64,000 bases of DNA from Limanda limanda (GCF_963576545.1 NC_083637.1:16328007-16392006); one strand, 5' to 3'; shown: positions 22,991-38,045, numbered from the stretch's first letter. Translations and numbers: made by a program. Notes: generated by a model from the letters alone, not told the origin.

Positions 22991-25449
22991 CAGGCCGGGC
23001 TCTGGATGCGATGTGTCTCTTGATGTTTTGTTCAATTAAAACGCCGATCACACCGTTGGCCAACTTTTGAACCAACAGAGATTTTTGCGTCTCTTAATAT
23101 CGGGCAGTGCAGCTGATTCCATCGGAGAGGGATTCCCAATCCGCCAACGATCGCTGACAAAACCCCCTATTGGCACCAAAGTGATAGAATCACAATAGAC
23201 TCCCATGCATTATTCCTGCCCCTGCTTAAACAACTCAACCAGCTGCCCCCATTTTGATTGATTGGTCCCTAACTCGGTTGAACACGGGCAATCTGACCAG
23301 CTGTCCTCGGCGAGACACGGGAGGCATACACTGACATATGGCCGGACGCCACCAGCCACAGCATTCCACTGTTCCATAATTCAAAGGCTATTCCATCACA
23401 TACATGCTCCAACTCCCCCCTCCCCCCCCGCCCTAACCTCAGCCATCCGTTAATTAACCCTCTCATCTCCGCCACCCTCACGATGCCTTCACAGGACAAT
23501 AGTTGCGTGGCAGCCTCGAGCGGGATCCATCTGAACTCAAATCACTCCACTTGTGTTCATAATTCAGCAGGGCCGCATCCTCCCATATGTTCCGATAATG
23601 ACATAAAAAACACGTTCCATCGACAATGCATAGACAATTGGCCCACAGCAACCCTCACCCCCTCGTTTCTATATAATGTTTAGTCTCATTATCTTAATGT
23701 GTTGATTGGTTAATGCATTATGAATAAACAGGCAGTAATGGTGTTAATTATCAGAACATATGTGCCGTGTTTACACCCCGTCTTCGCCAGTTGATCGCGC
23801 ACATAAGATTTGGCAAACATCGTACGCCCCATCTGAATCCACTCACTGTTCCAAATGAGGAAATAATCAAGTGGTATATATTTGAAATGAACTCCGCACT
23901 TCCCACCGTGAGATGGTTTGTATCTCAGCGGAGACCCCGGCTGGCGGAGAAGCAGCATCTGCATCGAAACTGAGCAAAACAGCAGCTAATAAGCAGGATC
24001 AGACCAAAAACAAATAGCCGTCCCCGGATCCGAGCGCTTTGATTTACCTGCTGTTTCCACCCGTCTCTGCCCCAGTTCTATCTGCTCAGGAGACACCGAG
24101 TAATTATTCCGGAAATATAAAAACATACACTTCTTTTTTGATGCTGTTGTTTTCAGGTTATTTGGCCACCAGAGTTTAGGATATAAAGTTTACAATATAT
24201 GTGACAAAAAGAGTTCTGATTTGAATAAGAATAGTGTGATCTTATTAAATTTACCAGCTTCTCTATAGGAACCCACTGTTTACTGAGCCACTGAGACAAT
24301 CTGCTCCCAATAGAGCTGCATGCAGAACTGACTCGGTTTCCATGTCCTTTATTTTCCTGCCCTGAATCTCTATTTCCTACAGGGTCAGATTTAACAGAGA
24401 TGTTGCCAGGGCCACTACACTCACAGACTTTACTGCATGCATCCATGAACTAATTGATGTTGGGCTGATTCTGTGCACTGAGGCAGCCTGACCCTATGAC
24501 TCTGTGTGTGTCTGTGTGTGTGTGGGTGTGTGCGCGTGTGTGTGTGTGTGTGTTTGCGCGGGTGTACAGTCCCTTAACGAGAGTCCTGACTGTCACAGCA
24601 GTCCTCATTTGGGGATCCTGTCTTTCACTAATGAGTGCTGACCAGACTGGGCTACCTTGTCAATGCATGTCACGCGCAGGCACACACACACATACAAACA
24701 TGCACGCGCATGTCACACACAAAAACACACACATACACATGCTCATCACTAGGAGACCAGATGCCCTACTCCCTCAGCCTACAGGCAGAGAGTGTCAAAT
24801 GCATCCATGTTTGGCAGGCGAGTGTGTGTGCGTGTGCATGTGTGTGTTACAGCTGTCAACATAGTCGATTGCAGTGTAGCTAAAAAAATAAAAAACATAA
24901 AAAGGAAAAGTGAGTATTTTGTGGTCCATCTACATGTTCTCCCTAATTAGAGTGGAAGCAAACCAAGAGTGATGGTGCAGTTTTGACAGTTTTGAAAGGA
25001 AACACGCTCATCGTTAGTAAAACCCTCAATCTGAGGAAATTATTGGTTCAAATATTTGTTGACAAAACATAGTCATAGGAGGGATTTGATGTGTCCGTCT
25101 AAAAATAATAATAACACATTGACACATAACTTCCACAAGTGTTCTGCTGTGCAAATACTATACATTTAGTGGTACCGATCCATTGAATCAGAGGAAGCTT
25201 GGCAGCGTATACATTCTTCTTCTCCCTCTCCCCCATTTCCTTCATTTAGTTTTTCTTCCCCTTTTCCTTTTTTTCCCTTCTCCCTCGTCTCTTCACTTGT
25301 TCGTTCTTTGCTCTGCTGGAGAGAAGTCTGAGCGGAACAAAGCTCAGGGGGCCATGCACCATGTTCAGTAAAATGGCATGTGTCTGCCAAGCTACGGTAA
25401 ATTACCTCCAGTTGGCTTGCTAGGTTAGGTTTAACCACCATGGACCATT

Positions 25450-25451
<2 letters not shown>

Positions 25452-25501
<50 letters not shown>

Positions 25502-25511
25502 TGTGTGTGTG
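25452..25511. repeat. (TG)n microsatellite
   Basis: About 23 TG units, one TTTG interruption, then six more. Confidence 0.97.
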
Positions 25512-28500
25512 CATATGCGCGAATGTGTGAGTTAGTGGTTGTGTTTGTGAAGGAGAAGTTTGAGACCAGGTTGTGTGAGTGACAGAGTGAGTGGGTTAAG
25601 GTGGCGTGGCACAGGTAGATAGGCTGGGAGAATTCTGATTAGCGTGACAACACACACACACACACACTTTCAGGAAGCTAATTTGGCCGTGTAGAGCTGG
25701 AGAGATGGCTTATCAGGACAGGACCTGGTGGGAGTCAGGACTATGGCTTATAACGAGAGACATATAGATGCACATGCAGACACGCACAACGAAAAATCAC
25801 AGCGACTATGCACAATTCAAATAAAGACACACACATGAAACATGCAAACACACACTCAAACCACCATGAGTGATATAGAAAAGAAAGCCCACCCTGCTAA
25901 TTTCCCTGTGCTGATGAGGCCTAAGATACTGATGAGCTGTGAGTGGGCCCTCGGTGTGGCCGGGGGGGCTCAGGGAAAACATACTGTCGGCTCACAGCAA
26001 TGTTATTGTCTTGACATGTCGGCTACAACATGGATCCGTGCTGTTGCATGTGCCGGGTGTTTTGGGGAAAGCTTCACATACAAGCCCGCTCGGACCAGAT
26101 TAAAATCACAATTAATACTGAGTCAATGTCACATGTTTGTTCTTGGCCAAACCTTAACTCAACAAGACAAACAGTCATGTCAGCTTGTGTCTCTCATTTT
26201 CAGTCTATACATTTGGCTGGTGTAGCCAGATGTAGCAGGGCTCCCACTGGCTGTTTCTAACATGTGCCGTACATACGCACAGGCGAGTGCACACACATGT
26301 GTGTGGGAGTAGGTGGGTGAGGGGCTGCTTCCCTGTAGGAATGTGCACAATTGTCATTGTGCCTTGAAGACGAGTGGCCTGGCAGGCAATTTATTTCATA
26401 CAGGGCTGGTTGTAAATCCTTTGTGTGGCTTCACGGCAAATAACTGCAGAGTGCCGGAGTGTAGCCTTAAAGGTATAGGTCACCCCCACATGTGACATGC
26501 TTTGGTCATTGTGCTTTCAATTTGAAGTCATCTGAAAAATAATTGCATTAGCAATATCTACCCACACTGTAATGGTTAATCTATATAATCCAACTCGTTT
26601 TTTCTTTTCTTTTTTTTTACTCATGTGACACTCATTTGAGATTTATTCAAAGTCTTCATTCTGTTAACATGTTAAATCCACATGATAATGTTTTCCCTCC
26701 TTTGCATGAAGAACCTCCTGCACATTTTCATTTTAAAAAAGATCTGTCTCTTAAAAATCATTTAAACTCAAACTAGTTCGAAGCTCTGGGCTAAGAACCT
26801 CGTCCTCCCCCTACATGTTAGACATTCTATGCCCGTAAGAAAATTGTGTCTGGGGAGGCTCCGGCTTTGACCGGACCACTGCAGTTTCCGCATGGCTGCC
26901 TCCGGTTGCTCTGAGGACGCTCCCAGAAATCCAATGCACTGAAACCACCCTGAAAATCCACCGCCGCCGACCTCGTCTGTACGGCACCGCTGTTCTGAGT
27001 CCTCATCGCCCAGACTAGACACTGCGCACTGTTCTGCTCTGAACTTTCTAATGCTCCAGTCTAATCAACTCTTCCCCCCCTCCGCCCTCATGAGACCAGA
27101 CGGGCTGAGGCGGAGTTTTGTGCGAGTAAGAATGGCGCAGGGGGAGAAGTAAAGGAGAGGGAATGGGCGAGGAGTGAAAAGATGAGGGATAAGGGAGGGA
27201 GGGAGGAGGAAGATAAAGGACAAGATACATAGATTAGGTCAGGAAGGGAAAAGGGCTGATGAGGATAGAGATGGAAAGATGGGATAAAGGAGGAGTGACA
27301 GAAGGATGGGGGCAGAGAGGATGGCAGGAGGCAGCGAGAGAGGCAGTGCCAAAAGCAATCAGAGTGAGTTGAGGAGAATCTCAAAGCAAGTTAATAACCT
27401 AAGGCATTTATCTTTTCCATCCCTGTTCATCTGCAGTACATAATGTTTGGACAAAGATTCATAAATCAAAAAAACTACAGAGTCATGAAACAAGGACATT
27501 AAAAAAATCAACTGTTGCACGTGACAGGACAAATATGTACGACATTAAAACAGCACAGCTCATTGGCCTACGTGGTCTCAACTGTACCGTGCTACGTATC
27601 TGGTCAGAATTTAGCTAGATTACCAGAATCAGACTTTCTAGCTTTATAAATATAAAGCTAATTTCCAGACATTTTCTGTCCTATTTGTTTCCTTTCACTG
27701 AAAACTATGTAGCTCCAAAATTGTAATATCTGGTTTTATTATAAGTTTTTATAACATATATATTGTCGATATTGCAGCAGCTAAATGTAATCACAAGGGA
27801 GAAACGCATCCTGCTTCATGCTAACTACCCTCTGCTAAATTATCCAAACATAGAGAACAGTATCTAATTTTAATTGACTGCTAAAGCTAAATCTAGTTTA
27901 CTGACATTTACGTCGCACAATTAGCATGAAGCTATTTTTTTTTCTTTTAACACATAAATAAGACAGTATCAGATTGGGGAAAATACAAAGAGACGGACTA
28001 GTCCTGCTGAAAAGCAACTAGCCTAGCAAAGATATTCTTTGGATTGTCCAAAGATGGAGGACAGTATCTCATTTTTACAGCTTAAGGTTAAGCTAGTTAC
28101 AGATTAAATCCAGAGTCAATTGGCATGCTTAGTGATTGGCTTTGCTTGAACACAAACATTAAAGGTAAAAGATAATGATATTACTACTCCTGCTAAAAGG
28201 TTACTAGCCTCACCTTAATATTCTTAATTCGTCCAACCAGCGTGAATCCCATTTCAAGTCCGAACAACAACTCGGAAAGTCTGAGTGTTGGTACGTTGAT
28301 GTCATATCACTTATAAACCTTTTTATAATCAGCTCTAATTAATGTCAAATGTTACAATGCATGTCCTTCTCTCATCAGTGTCTAAAGCCTGTGACCTTTG
28401 AGCCACTAGACATTTTCAAGATTAACATGCACACATTTGAAATTATTTAAATACCTGTCCCAACTGATCCTATTTCTTCCATCTTGGTCCCTATGCAAAT

Positions 28501-31500
28501 ATTGGAAACAAATGAATACAAAACATATTCTGTTTCCAGTGTCACAGGGCTGTCCATGGAGCATGTGAATACAGTTCCTAACATTATGATTTTTTTATCA
28601 TTAACTTCAAACTTTACAGACATTTGCTGAACCTGCCGTGTTTTCTGTTTTAATATTTTATTGTTTTGATATGTTATACAACATGAATATAGATCATTGT
28701 ATTCATTATGATTGTTATAATCATGAAGAACTAAATCATTATTATGTAGAGTTATTTTATAGATGATTTTGTAGTTGTTGCACAACTTGAACTTGAAACT
28801 CTGTTGTGCTTAACCTCCCTGGATCTGTAATGATTGTTGTCACACTTTGTAATGCAGTGTAGCAAACAGCCAATTTCCCTGTAGCTAATTTCTCACCAGT
28901 CCTCGCGCCTGGCCAATATTTTCTCTTCTACCTACTACGGTAGGTTGATTCATTCACTCTATCCTTGGCTTGCGACGAAGCAAGAAAAACACAAATAAAC
29001 AAATGAATGCACGAGCAACTTTGACATGCAAATAAACAAACAAGCATACACTCATCCCTTTGCTACAAGCATGTGCAGCCCGTCAATACATGTCAGTAAC
29101 CCATACGGGGAAGTTAATGGTTTACAAAACTGCCTCTGAAACAATCAATTATGTCAACTGCAGATGCAGTGATGTTGATTCCACTGCCACTGCTGTTGTT
29201 TCCTCCCCTTTGATTCATCCGTCTTCTCCTTCATACCACCCTCTCCCTCCTCCCCCCCATCGCCATCTCCCTCTCTTCCTCTCTGTCACCGTGCTCTAAA
29301 CCCAGTACTGTCACAATGGATCCGTCAGAGCCGAGCCTTAAAGCCAGAGGTGGAGAGACGCACATTTTGTGTGTGTGTGTGCGAGTGTGATTGTGATTGT
29401 GAGAGAAGAAGAGAGAGAGAAAAGAGAGAAAGTTGTGCAGTACAGTACAGAGAACAGCCACCTCAGCAGTGAATGATGCTGCATTAAAGAGGAGGCAGAC
29501 AAACCGGCTGGATATTGCACTCATGGCCTAGATTTAAAATCCTCGTGAAAGGGCCAGGCTCGAGAAGCAGGAGAACACACACCAATCTTCAAATGAGCTC
29601 TTGTTTTTTTGAACTTCCTTCCTGCGTTTATCAATTATTTTTTCCAGCCCTGATCACGTCCTCCCACTTATTTTCATCCCATTTTGTTATCCTCCTTCCG
29701 GTCTTGTTTACTTCTGCTTTTAACCTCTCTTCCCTCTCGATGGCTCTTTCTACGACTCTCTCTTCTCTCGTACGGTGCTTCCTCTGGTCCCTCTGTCGTG
29801 CACACTGTCAATCCACCTCCCTCTGTTACTCCGTAAAAGACGATTAAAAATGTGTTTCCATCTTAAGGTCCTCAAAGCCCATTGTTCTCCATTTCAAAAT
29901 AACCCCACATGAAAGACTTCTAAAGATTCCCAGGGCCTAAATAATTAGATGCCTACTCTAAGGCAGTAGCTTTTTTATTCATTCTCTGCAAATGCTAGAT
30001 CCCAGAAATACACACACAAATATATTTGTTTGAAATCAGCACATTAAAGTAAAAAACTCGTAATGTAGATTCACTGATTCAGTTCAGGTATTTTCTGCAT
30101 AAGACATTAGAACATCTGCCTCTTGCATTACAGAGCAGATATGAACTGGGTATATCAGAGTCTTGAAAAATTTATTCAAAAAGGCCTTTCTGGGGCGCTT
30201 ACTGGGCCCTGTTCATAATTTAATAATGCATAAGTACCAACACTGGTATATAAATATAAAAGGAGGCACTTAGTGCTGGATTGGACTGCTGAGAAAATGG
30301 CATCGGAAATACAGAGAGATCTAACCGACGGGAGAGTACATTCATTTGCAGCCTGTCACCTTGGCTCCTGCGTAAGAAAAAACGCTCGTGGACACAAAAG
30401 AAATATTTCCTTTTACAGTTATAGAATAATAACAGAATAAAAACCGTGAGTCACTTTGACGTCTGCGCTGCTCAGAGCAGCGATGTGTGTAAGATGTGTC
30501 ACGACAGATGTCCACAGATATATGGGAGAATTTGTCAGCAAACACTTTTCATTAGATGTTCCATTTTCACTTCTCTCCGTAAACAAAATAAAAAAAAAAC
30601 GAAAGTGAAGAAGAGATCTTCTTCAAAGTTTGTCGGGATTAAAGAGGCACAGCAGTGGTTACTCGGTGGAAGAAATGTACCTGAGACATTACTACATCAA
30701 AATAAAGACTTATTACCGCTCCCTGCTGGGCTGTGGCTTCGCTTTAGTTTTTAGGAACAAATGCTTCCACATATCATGAGATTTATGTTCAAACCCTCAT
30801 CGCTCTCTCTGAGAAAGCTGTAAACATCACTGCTTTTTTTATCAAATATATGTTAAAGACCTTTTTTCATAGTAATTCCACCTCTGTATGCATTGCATCC
30901 AAGATCTTTGTAATCATATTCAATGGTGTTTGAAATGCAAGCATGTAAGAACCACTGCCCTGTGATTGCAAGGTAATGTGCTTGTTTCCTGCAGCTCGGG
31001 CCAAGACTGTAACATTTCCCAGACGTATCCATCACTTTTCTGAAATAGCATAAAAAGTGATGACACAATGGGCTCCAGCAGGATGTATGGGCGGTGATTC
31101 TGAGGCAATCAATGGAGACAGCAAAGGTAAACACAGTGCTAAATGTCAGCTTCAGTGATTGCGCCGCCACAATATCACCCGGGTGCGGGAGACCCAAATA
31201 ACCCAAATCAATAATCTAATCATTTCATATTCAAATCATGCAGGCTAGAGGTCCGGATCTTATTGCAGTTTCATATCCCTGGTGTGCTGATGTATTCCAA
31301 TCAACAAACCAGTGCGGCAAGATGCATTGAGAATCCAGTAATTCAAAGGAGCAGTGGGTGGACCACAACCATTACTGAGCATCACACATTCTGTAATAGA
31401 TTCTTGAATGTTTATCAGTTTCTGCATGTGATGGTGAGGTATGAGATTTATGCCATATTTATCAACAGTGGGTTATTGTTTCTTTATGTAATGCTAATGT

Positions 31501-32104
31501 TAAACTACCAATAAGGAAAAATCTTTACTGTAGTATATATATATATTTAACGCTTTGCACAATTCAATGTGCTTCAAATGTTTTTTTAATACAATAGTGA
31601 GAAAATTGTCCAAATAAAAGAAAACTAGGGTGAGCAAAAATGTTACACCACTTGTTTCATCAATGCTTAATTGTGACAGTGAGAAATATTTAATCAAGGC
31701 TGTGTCTCATCCTCCTCAGATCTAATATTTAGGTTGTAGCTCCAGATCTTTAACATTGATTCCTTTTCAAAATTGTAGTAAATCTGTATTGATTCAAGTT
31801 CTGAGGACATCGGCTGAATTTGAGGGTTACACACGGATGCCTGTGAGGTCTCCATCTTCCTTTCCTACTTCTGAAATACATAAAGGGAGCATATTTATAT
31901 TAACTTCTCTCTGATAATGGAAAGAAGAGAAGAGATTCATTTATTCATATGTTTCTTTACAGAACATTTTAAGGGGGCACAGCAGAACGCATGCTGTTAA
32001 AATATTGTTTTTACCAGAACAAATAGATTTAAATATTTTGATTAAGTCAGAGATATTTTAAAGTACATGTTGCATAATACAACACAGTGAAATAATTTTC
32101 ATCT

Positions 32105-32420
32105 AAATGTACATTATGTAACTTCAGGCACTAGAGGTCCAAAGATGTGGTTTGATGACGTCGTGAAACAGCATGGGATCATGGGAGTTGTTGTCTCCAC
32201 CACCGTTGCCGATGGAACCTAACGCAAATCATGCTCACGGATGAGGTAACGTGTCAAAGTTTAATTCATGTTACGCAGCAAACGCAGATGAATAATCTTG
32301 ATCCATTACGAGTGACCAGTTGAAACCGTGGGAGGAGAAAGCAGCCGACTGGCTAACTGGCTAGCAGTGTGTTTTTCCTTAGTCATACGCCATCGGCCCG
32401 GGAGTTACAGCAGAGACAGA
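32105..32420. repeat. Probable dispersed repeat
   Basis: Opens with ATTATGTAACTTCAGGCACT followed by AGAGGTCC, a wording I associate with common short fish elements. It has GC content above its neighbours. Only one copy is present, so this is tentative. Confidence 0.35.
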
Positions 32421-33859
32421 CAAAGCCAAGGGTAAAGCAGATATGACGTAATTACAAAGAGACCAATATGAAATGTACCGTTACCTTGAATAAAATTGTG
32501 GATTTCTCTGGGTTTGAACCTTGTTGGAAAGATTTGGATAATGTAAGTAAACAAGTCCAAAAAAAGTATAACTAGTCGTTCTTAATCTTTAAATTTAGAC
32601 ATTTTGTTCATATTTCTAATGTTTTCCTCTCTGCCTTCAAAACGCCAGTGAGACTGTAGTTTACACGTGCCTGTAATTCTTCACTAACTAGTGTTTTTGT
32701 TGGAATCGAGATTGAAGCATCCAAATAGAACAACAAATCTCCGCAGTGTGCGACAGGGACAACCGAACTGGTAAACAGACACATGGAGGGAAAACATCTG
32801 TCTGTGCATCTGCTGATAATCTGACCGAGCCCATTGGAAATCTACGCTCACAATACAGTCAGCTGTGCCATTTAGCACCGGTTCATGAGCAGAACGCCAC
32901 AAACAGGAGACGACGCAGTGGGGAAGAGAGAGAGTGATAGTAACTGCCATAACTTGTTTTCGCACAAATAAGATTGCTTATCCTTCCAGGAATACAGGGG
33001 CCCTAAATAGCTGCTTTCTTCCAAGTTGTTGACAAAGAGCATCTCTGTGGGCTATTCCCTGCTGTACAGTGCAAAGTGTGTGTGAGTGTGAGTGTGTGTG
33101 CGTGTGCGCTAGCGATACACTCAGGTGGCAGTGTCTTTGTGTTAATAGGAGGTGTACGTGTGAGTCCAGGCTGATGCGTTCACGTCACTGTGCGTGTGTG
33201 TGACAAGGTGTGTGAGTGTGTGTGTTTGTGTGTGTGTTTGTGTGTGAGTGCTCCCTTGGTGCCCCGTCTCAATCTTAGGAGGGGGAAAACAAAAGCATAA
33301 GGGACAGACAGTTGTCCTGGGTGCAGTCAACAGGATACTGAGCCACCAGGCAGCAGACGTGGACACAAATCATCCGTTAGCAATAAACAGCGACGGCTCG
33401 GATCAACAGAATTCTTCCGGACTGCCACTGATGCACTTCACCGAATTAGCAACTGAGCGATAACAGAAAATGCCACGTGTTTGTAAACCATCAGGTCATC
33501 CACTCGCGAAGAGGAAGGGAGGCCGGACGGACCCCATCCCTACATTAACACAGTCACACCTGGGAGCTGTGTGGCACGGCCTCACAGTCTCACACTTTTG
33601 GGCGCCGAGCCGCTCCACTGGAACATTTAAAGGTTAAGTGCCCACAGGTCAAGGCCCTGACGGCGGTTGTTGAGGGATTTAAACTGCCAGGATTTTTCAC
33701 AGCTACTGTACGACTCCGATTTTAAACCATGACCTTTCAGTCACAAGCTCATTTCCTCTGAGCCTATCTGTTACTGCAGGTCAATACATGAGAGCCGCGG
33801 CTAAATGTGAGGATGGTGCACTGGGATAGTCCCCGTCTTTCACCTCTGTTTATCAGGAG

Positions 33860-33861
<2 letters not shown>

Positions 33862-33890
<29 letters not shown>

Positions 33891-34120
33891 ATGGATGGAT
33901 GGATGGATGGATGGATGGATGGATGGATGGATGGATGGATGGATGGATGGATGGATGGGTGGATGGATGGATGGAAGGAAGGAAGGGAGGGAGGAAGGAA
34001 GGAAGGAATGAAGGAAGGAAGGAAGGAAGGAAGGAAGGAAGGAAGGAAGGAAGGAAGGAAGGAAGGATGGATGGATGGATGGATGGAAGGAAGGAAGGAA
34101 AGGAAGGAAGGAAGGAAGGA
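33862..34120 (+). repeat. Composite (GGAT)n/(GGAA)n tetranucleotide array, about 260 bp
   Basis: About 28 GGAT units, then GGAA units, a short return to GGAT near 34067-34086, then GGAA again. Open frames across it (Trp-Met-Asp-Gly and Lys-Glu-Gly-Arg repeats) are artefacts. Confidence 0.98.
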
Positions 34121-34774
34121 ATATTTATATTATTGGTTCATCACCTTCATCAGCTTTACCAGATGAATAAAAGTTTGAGTGATGTTAAATGGCTGCCCTG
34201 GCAACTCTTTTCTCTTCCCTCAGTTTCCGCCTCCATTACAGTATCTGTCAGGTCTAGAGTTTCAGAGACATCTGCTTCATGCCCGGCCCAGGGTGTGTTT
34301 GTGTATGCATGCATGTGGCTGAGTGGGTTTCTGTGTGTGTCTGTCTGAGTGTGTATGTGTGTGTGTGAGTGTGTATGTGTGTGTGCACACGTACATGTGT
34401 GCCCATAAAGGGAAGGAGGCTGAGTCTAATTGCACAGGCCCATCTGCTGATTCTGGGAAACAGACTTGCAGACAAAAACAGTACAGACAAAAATACGCAC
34501 ACACACACACTGACACACACTGACACACACAGGCCACAAGTGCCTGCCTCAAAGCCGTCAAGTTGGACCCTGGACAATCTGCACCCGTGCTCTAGCAGCT
34601 GTGTGGACGACATTGACTGGCATGGTTTACAATATGGACTCTATTGTCTCAGGACAAAGGCCTCTCGGCTCAAGGCAAAGGTCACAGTATCAGACAATAC
34701 GCTTGTATTCATTGGAGGTGGTGACAGGGGACCAAAGGAGGGATTGTTTGTGTTTGTGTACATGCATGTGTGTG

Positions 34775-34778
<4 letters not shown>

Positions 34779-34834
<56 letters not shown>
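34779..34834. repeat. (TG)n microsatellite
   Basis: 28 uninterrupted TG units. Confidence 0.97.
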
Positions 34835-34838
<4 letters not shown>

Positions 34839-35065
34839 CTGCCGAAGCTGTACTATTTATTATTTTAATATTTTAATATTAAAAAGTGTTTTGTAATTAT
34901 TTTTTAAACCTCTCTTTTAAAATATGTTTCTTGTTACTTGTTAATTAAATCTTTTTTACTTAATTTGGTTTAACACCTAGTTTCTAGGTTTATTTCTAAT
35001 GAATGCACCGGGTCCACATTTGTGTTTATCAGCTCATCTCTCCATACAAACGTAGGTGACTAATT

Positions 35066-35285
35066 AGCTCCACCAAGGAGGTTATGTTTTAACCCGTGTT
35101 TGCTGTTTGTTTGTTTGTTTGTTTTTAGGAGGAAAACACAATAACTACTTTACCCATTGCCACCAAATGGGTTTAGGGGCGGGGCCTGGGAAAAACCCAG
35201 CAAATGTTGGCGTGGGAGCAGATTACAGGGCAGATCCAGGATTTAGTTTTCTCTTTTTTTAACTATGTTTTATGACAATAAATAA
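35066..35285 (+). repeat. Dispersed CCAAGGAG-family element, copy 1 (5' half)
   Basis: Starts CTCCACCAAGGAGGTTATGT, then a (TTTG)n tract, then GGGGCGGGGCCTGGGAAAAA and CAGATCCAGGAT. It shares its start with the copy at 38966. The reverse complement of its TTTG-rich part is seen near 60715-60745. Confidence 0.75.
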
Positions 35286-37755
35286 TTTAGGAGCATCCGA
35301 CCGCTTCCTTTTTTCTCATACTTGATTCTCATTTGTAAGACTGTTCGGCCTTGACAGAGGTTTGTGTTCTAATGAGTCATTGTTTAGCCAGTGAAACTGA
35401 TAAATACAAATACAACTATTTATACTAATTATTGTATTTCTGCATCCTCATTAGTAGGGTGGTAAATGAGGGTTGCGTGTTTGTGCATGCAGAGCAGGAA
35501 ACACCTGTTTCAGGGAGAGAAAAAGAAACTATCACATCCCCCCACATGAGGAATGATATGTCCCCTTTCCTGTTGTTCTTTCCATACAGTCATTGTTTCA
35601 GAGAAATAAAGACGAAACGCAGCCTTGATCTCACAGAATCCGATTTCAAAACAAGCTCCCAGAGTCATATGAGAGACGAGGAAGGAAAGCATGCAGGGTG
35701 ACACACACACACAGGACAGGAAGTGCAATAAAAGAAACACACACACACACAAACACACACTTATGAAAAAGTACACATGAAAAATAAAACTATGCATATC
35801 TCCAAACTAGTAGATCTTTTCAAACAGCTGATATTTTAACATTTCTTGTCCAACACTTTATGTACACAGACTTTTACTCGAGAGGTACAACACTTGAGTA
35901 AAATGACCTTGGGCAATACAAAAATTTAAACTTAACTAGCTACATAGAAAACAGCCACACAGAAAAGGAGAAAGAGCGAATGAAAGAGAGAGAAAGAGAG
36001 ATAGAGCACCTTCTTTCACATTAATCTCCACCAATGCGATCGATAAAGAATAGGATCCCGTGAAAACATGGCCTCAGGGTTTCATTCAGCAAAGATGCAA
36101 CACATTTCTCCTCTTAGTGGAAAACTGATGTCTGCCGGGATACTTTGACTAGCTGTCAATATACGAGTACTGCACCCTCTTCCGTCGTCAATAAACTGAA
36201 TGTGCAATTCATCAGGCCGACTCTAGGAGCCAGTGTTTCTAATTAAAAAGGAGCTCGTAAATTCGACATTTTACAGGCCCGACTCAGCTTGTAAATACAC
36301 TGTAAGTAAGTTGCAGTGAGTGGCTCCATGGGCTGATGAAGGTCTGGAGTTTGTGGTTAAACTCCCGTTGATGCCTTCAAGGAACAGGCAAGGGAATTGC
36401 AATTAATTGAATAGATGTTCACACACTATTCTATTCTATTCTAATCTATGTCTTGTTGTTTTCACTGCATTTTGCATTCTGGTCGTTTTTATTTTTTTTC
36501 TTTGAAGCTCGATGGGTCATATCTGATTGGATTAGCGGTTTGAGAGGACACATTTGTCGGGCCAATTAGAGCACTTCCTGGCACAGATGGAACCCTGAGA
36601 TCTCCGGGGAGAGCGCAGGCTCTTATTTGGGTTCCAAAAAAGCATAAAGCATAATGTAGAGTCAGTGAAAACAACACACCAGGTGTGTGTCTACGTTTGC
36701 GTGACTATCCCCCAGGCCCTAAATAAGTGTGCTATAAATAAAAAAAGCATCCCTGGTTAAATTTCTCCAAAATTACGAGGCAAGACAAAGTCTGTTCACA
36801 CACAAACACACACAAAAACAAACACACACACATTCTTACCTGTTGTAATTTTCTTTTCTCTCTTTAAGTGAAATGAAGCCCCAGAGAATCACATCTCAAT
36901 GGCAGCTGGACGTCCTAGTCCTGGAGGGACAGACAGAAAGAGAGGGAGACAGAGAGAGAGGGGGGGGGGATACAGAGGAAGAGAGGGGAGGGGGTTATTC
37001 AAGCTCAGTGAACTCCAATCCCTGTCATTTTTTTCACAATAGAGACAGATAGCCATAATATGCAGTGAACGTAGGGTGCCATGTGAATAATGGCCCCCTC
37101 CAGATTGCGTGAATGGACATAACCCACTCCAACACAAGAACCAGACAGTTCACAAGCCATTCTCGCTCATGATTGCTAGTTCAGTGTTTGTGCGTGTGTG
37201 TGAGTGTGTGTCTGTGTGTGAATGTGTGTGCATGTGTGTGTTCTGCTATATAATGACCTCTAAAGTGTCAGTGTATTAAAGTCTATAATAGTCTATATCT
37301 GTGCTCACTGGCAGTTAACAGCTAAAAAGCTCTTTCAAGCCATGATAACTGGTTTATATGTGCGGCATTTCACTGCCAAATGCCGGAGACGTTTTCAGAA
37401 AGGGAAATTGTTAGCTCTGTCACTAGAATGCAGAGTGGCAGATATTCACACTAAAAAAGTGTCTCATATTGTTTTCTATCTATGCCTCGACCTATTTTCC
37501 TTTCTCTCTCACCATCTTCCCCTGTTTTCCTACCTTTGAAATTGTATTTCCCTCAATCTCTATCTCCGGCTCTCTTTTGGAAAAAGCCTCCATGTCTCTC
37601 TCTTTCTCTCTTCATCTCTCTCTCTCTTCACCTCTCTCTCCCCTTATCCTCCTCCTCCCCAACCTACATCTCTTGAGGGTAAACTTTTGAGCCTCGTCTC
37701 ACCAGGGTCAAACTCAATGTGATTATCTGTATTGTTACTGACATTGCACGTGCGC

Positions 37756-37757
<2 letters not shown>

Positions 37758-37843
<86 letters not shown>

Positions 37844-37858
37844 TTGTGTGTGTGTGTG
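37758..37858. repeat. Interrupted (TG)n microsatellite
   Basis: About 100 bp of TG with CG, TA and GATT interruptions. Confidence 0.96.
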
Positions 37859-37992
37859 CATCTCTTGGCATGCAAACTGTAGTTGTGTGCATCGTGACTG
37901 TGTGTGTTAGAGGGCAGAGAAAACGGCATTTATCTGATTGGCCTTGAGTTTTTCTGTTCTGACACATACACGTACACACACACACAGACACA

Positions 37993-37995
<3 letters not shown>

Positions 37996-38042
<47 letters not shown>
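37996..38042. repeat. (CA)n microsatellite
   Basis: About 23 CA units, 140 bp from a TG tract on the same strand. The two could pair as an inverted repeat. Confidence 0.97.

Positions 38043-38045
<3 letters not shown>

Noticed and set aside
33807..34348. Trp-Met-Asp-Gly and Lys-Glu-Gly-Arg repeat proteins
   Set aside because: Tetranucleotide array read in frame; not genes.
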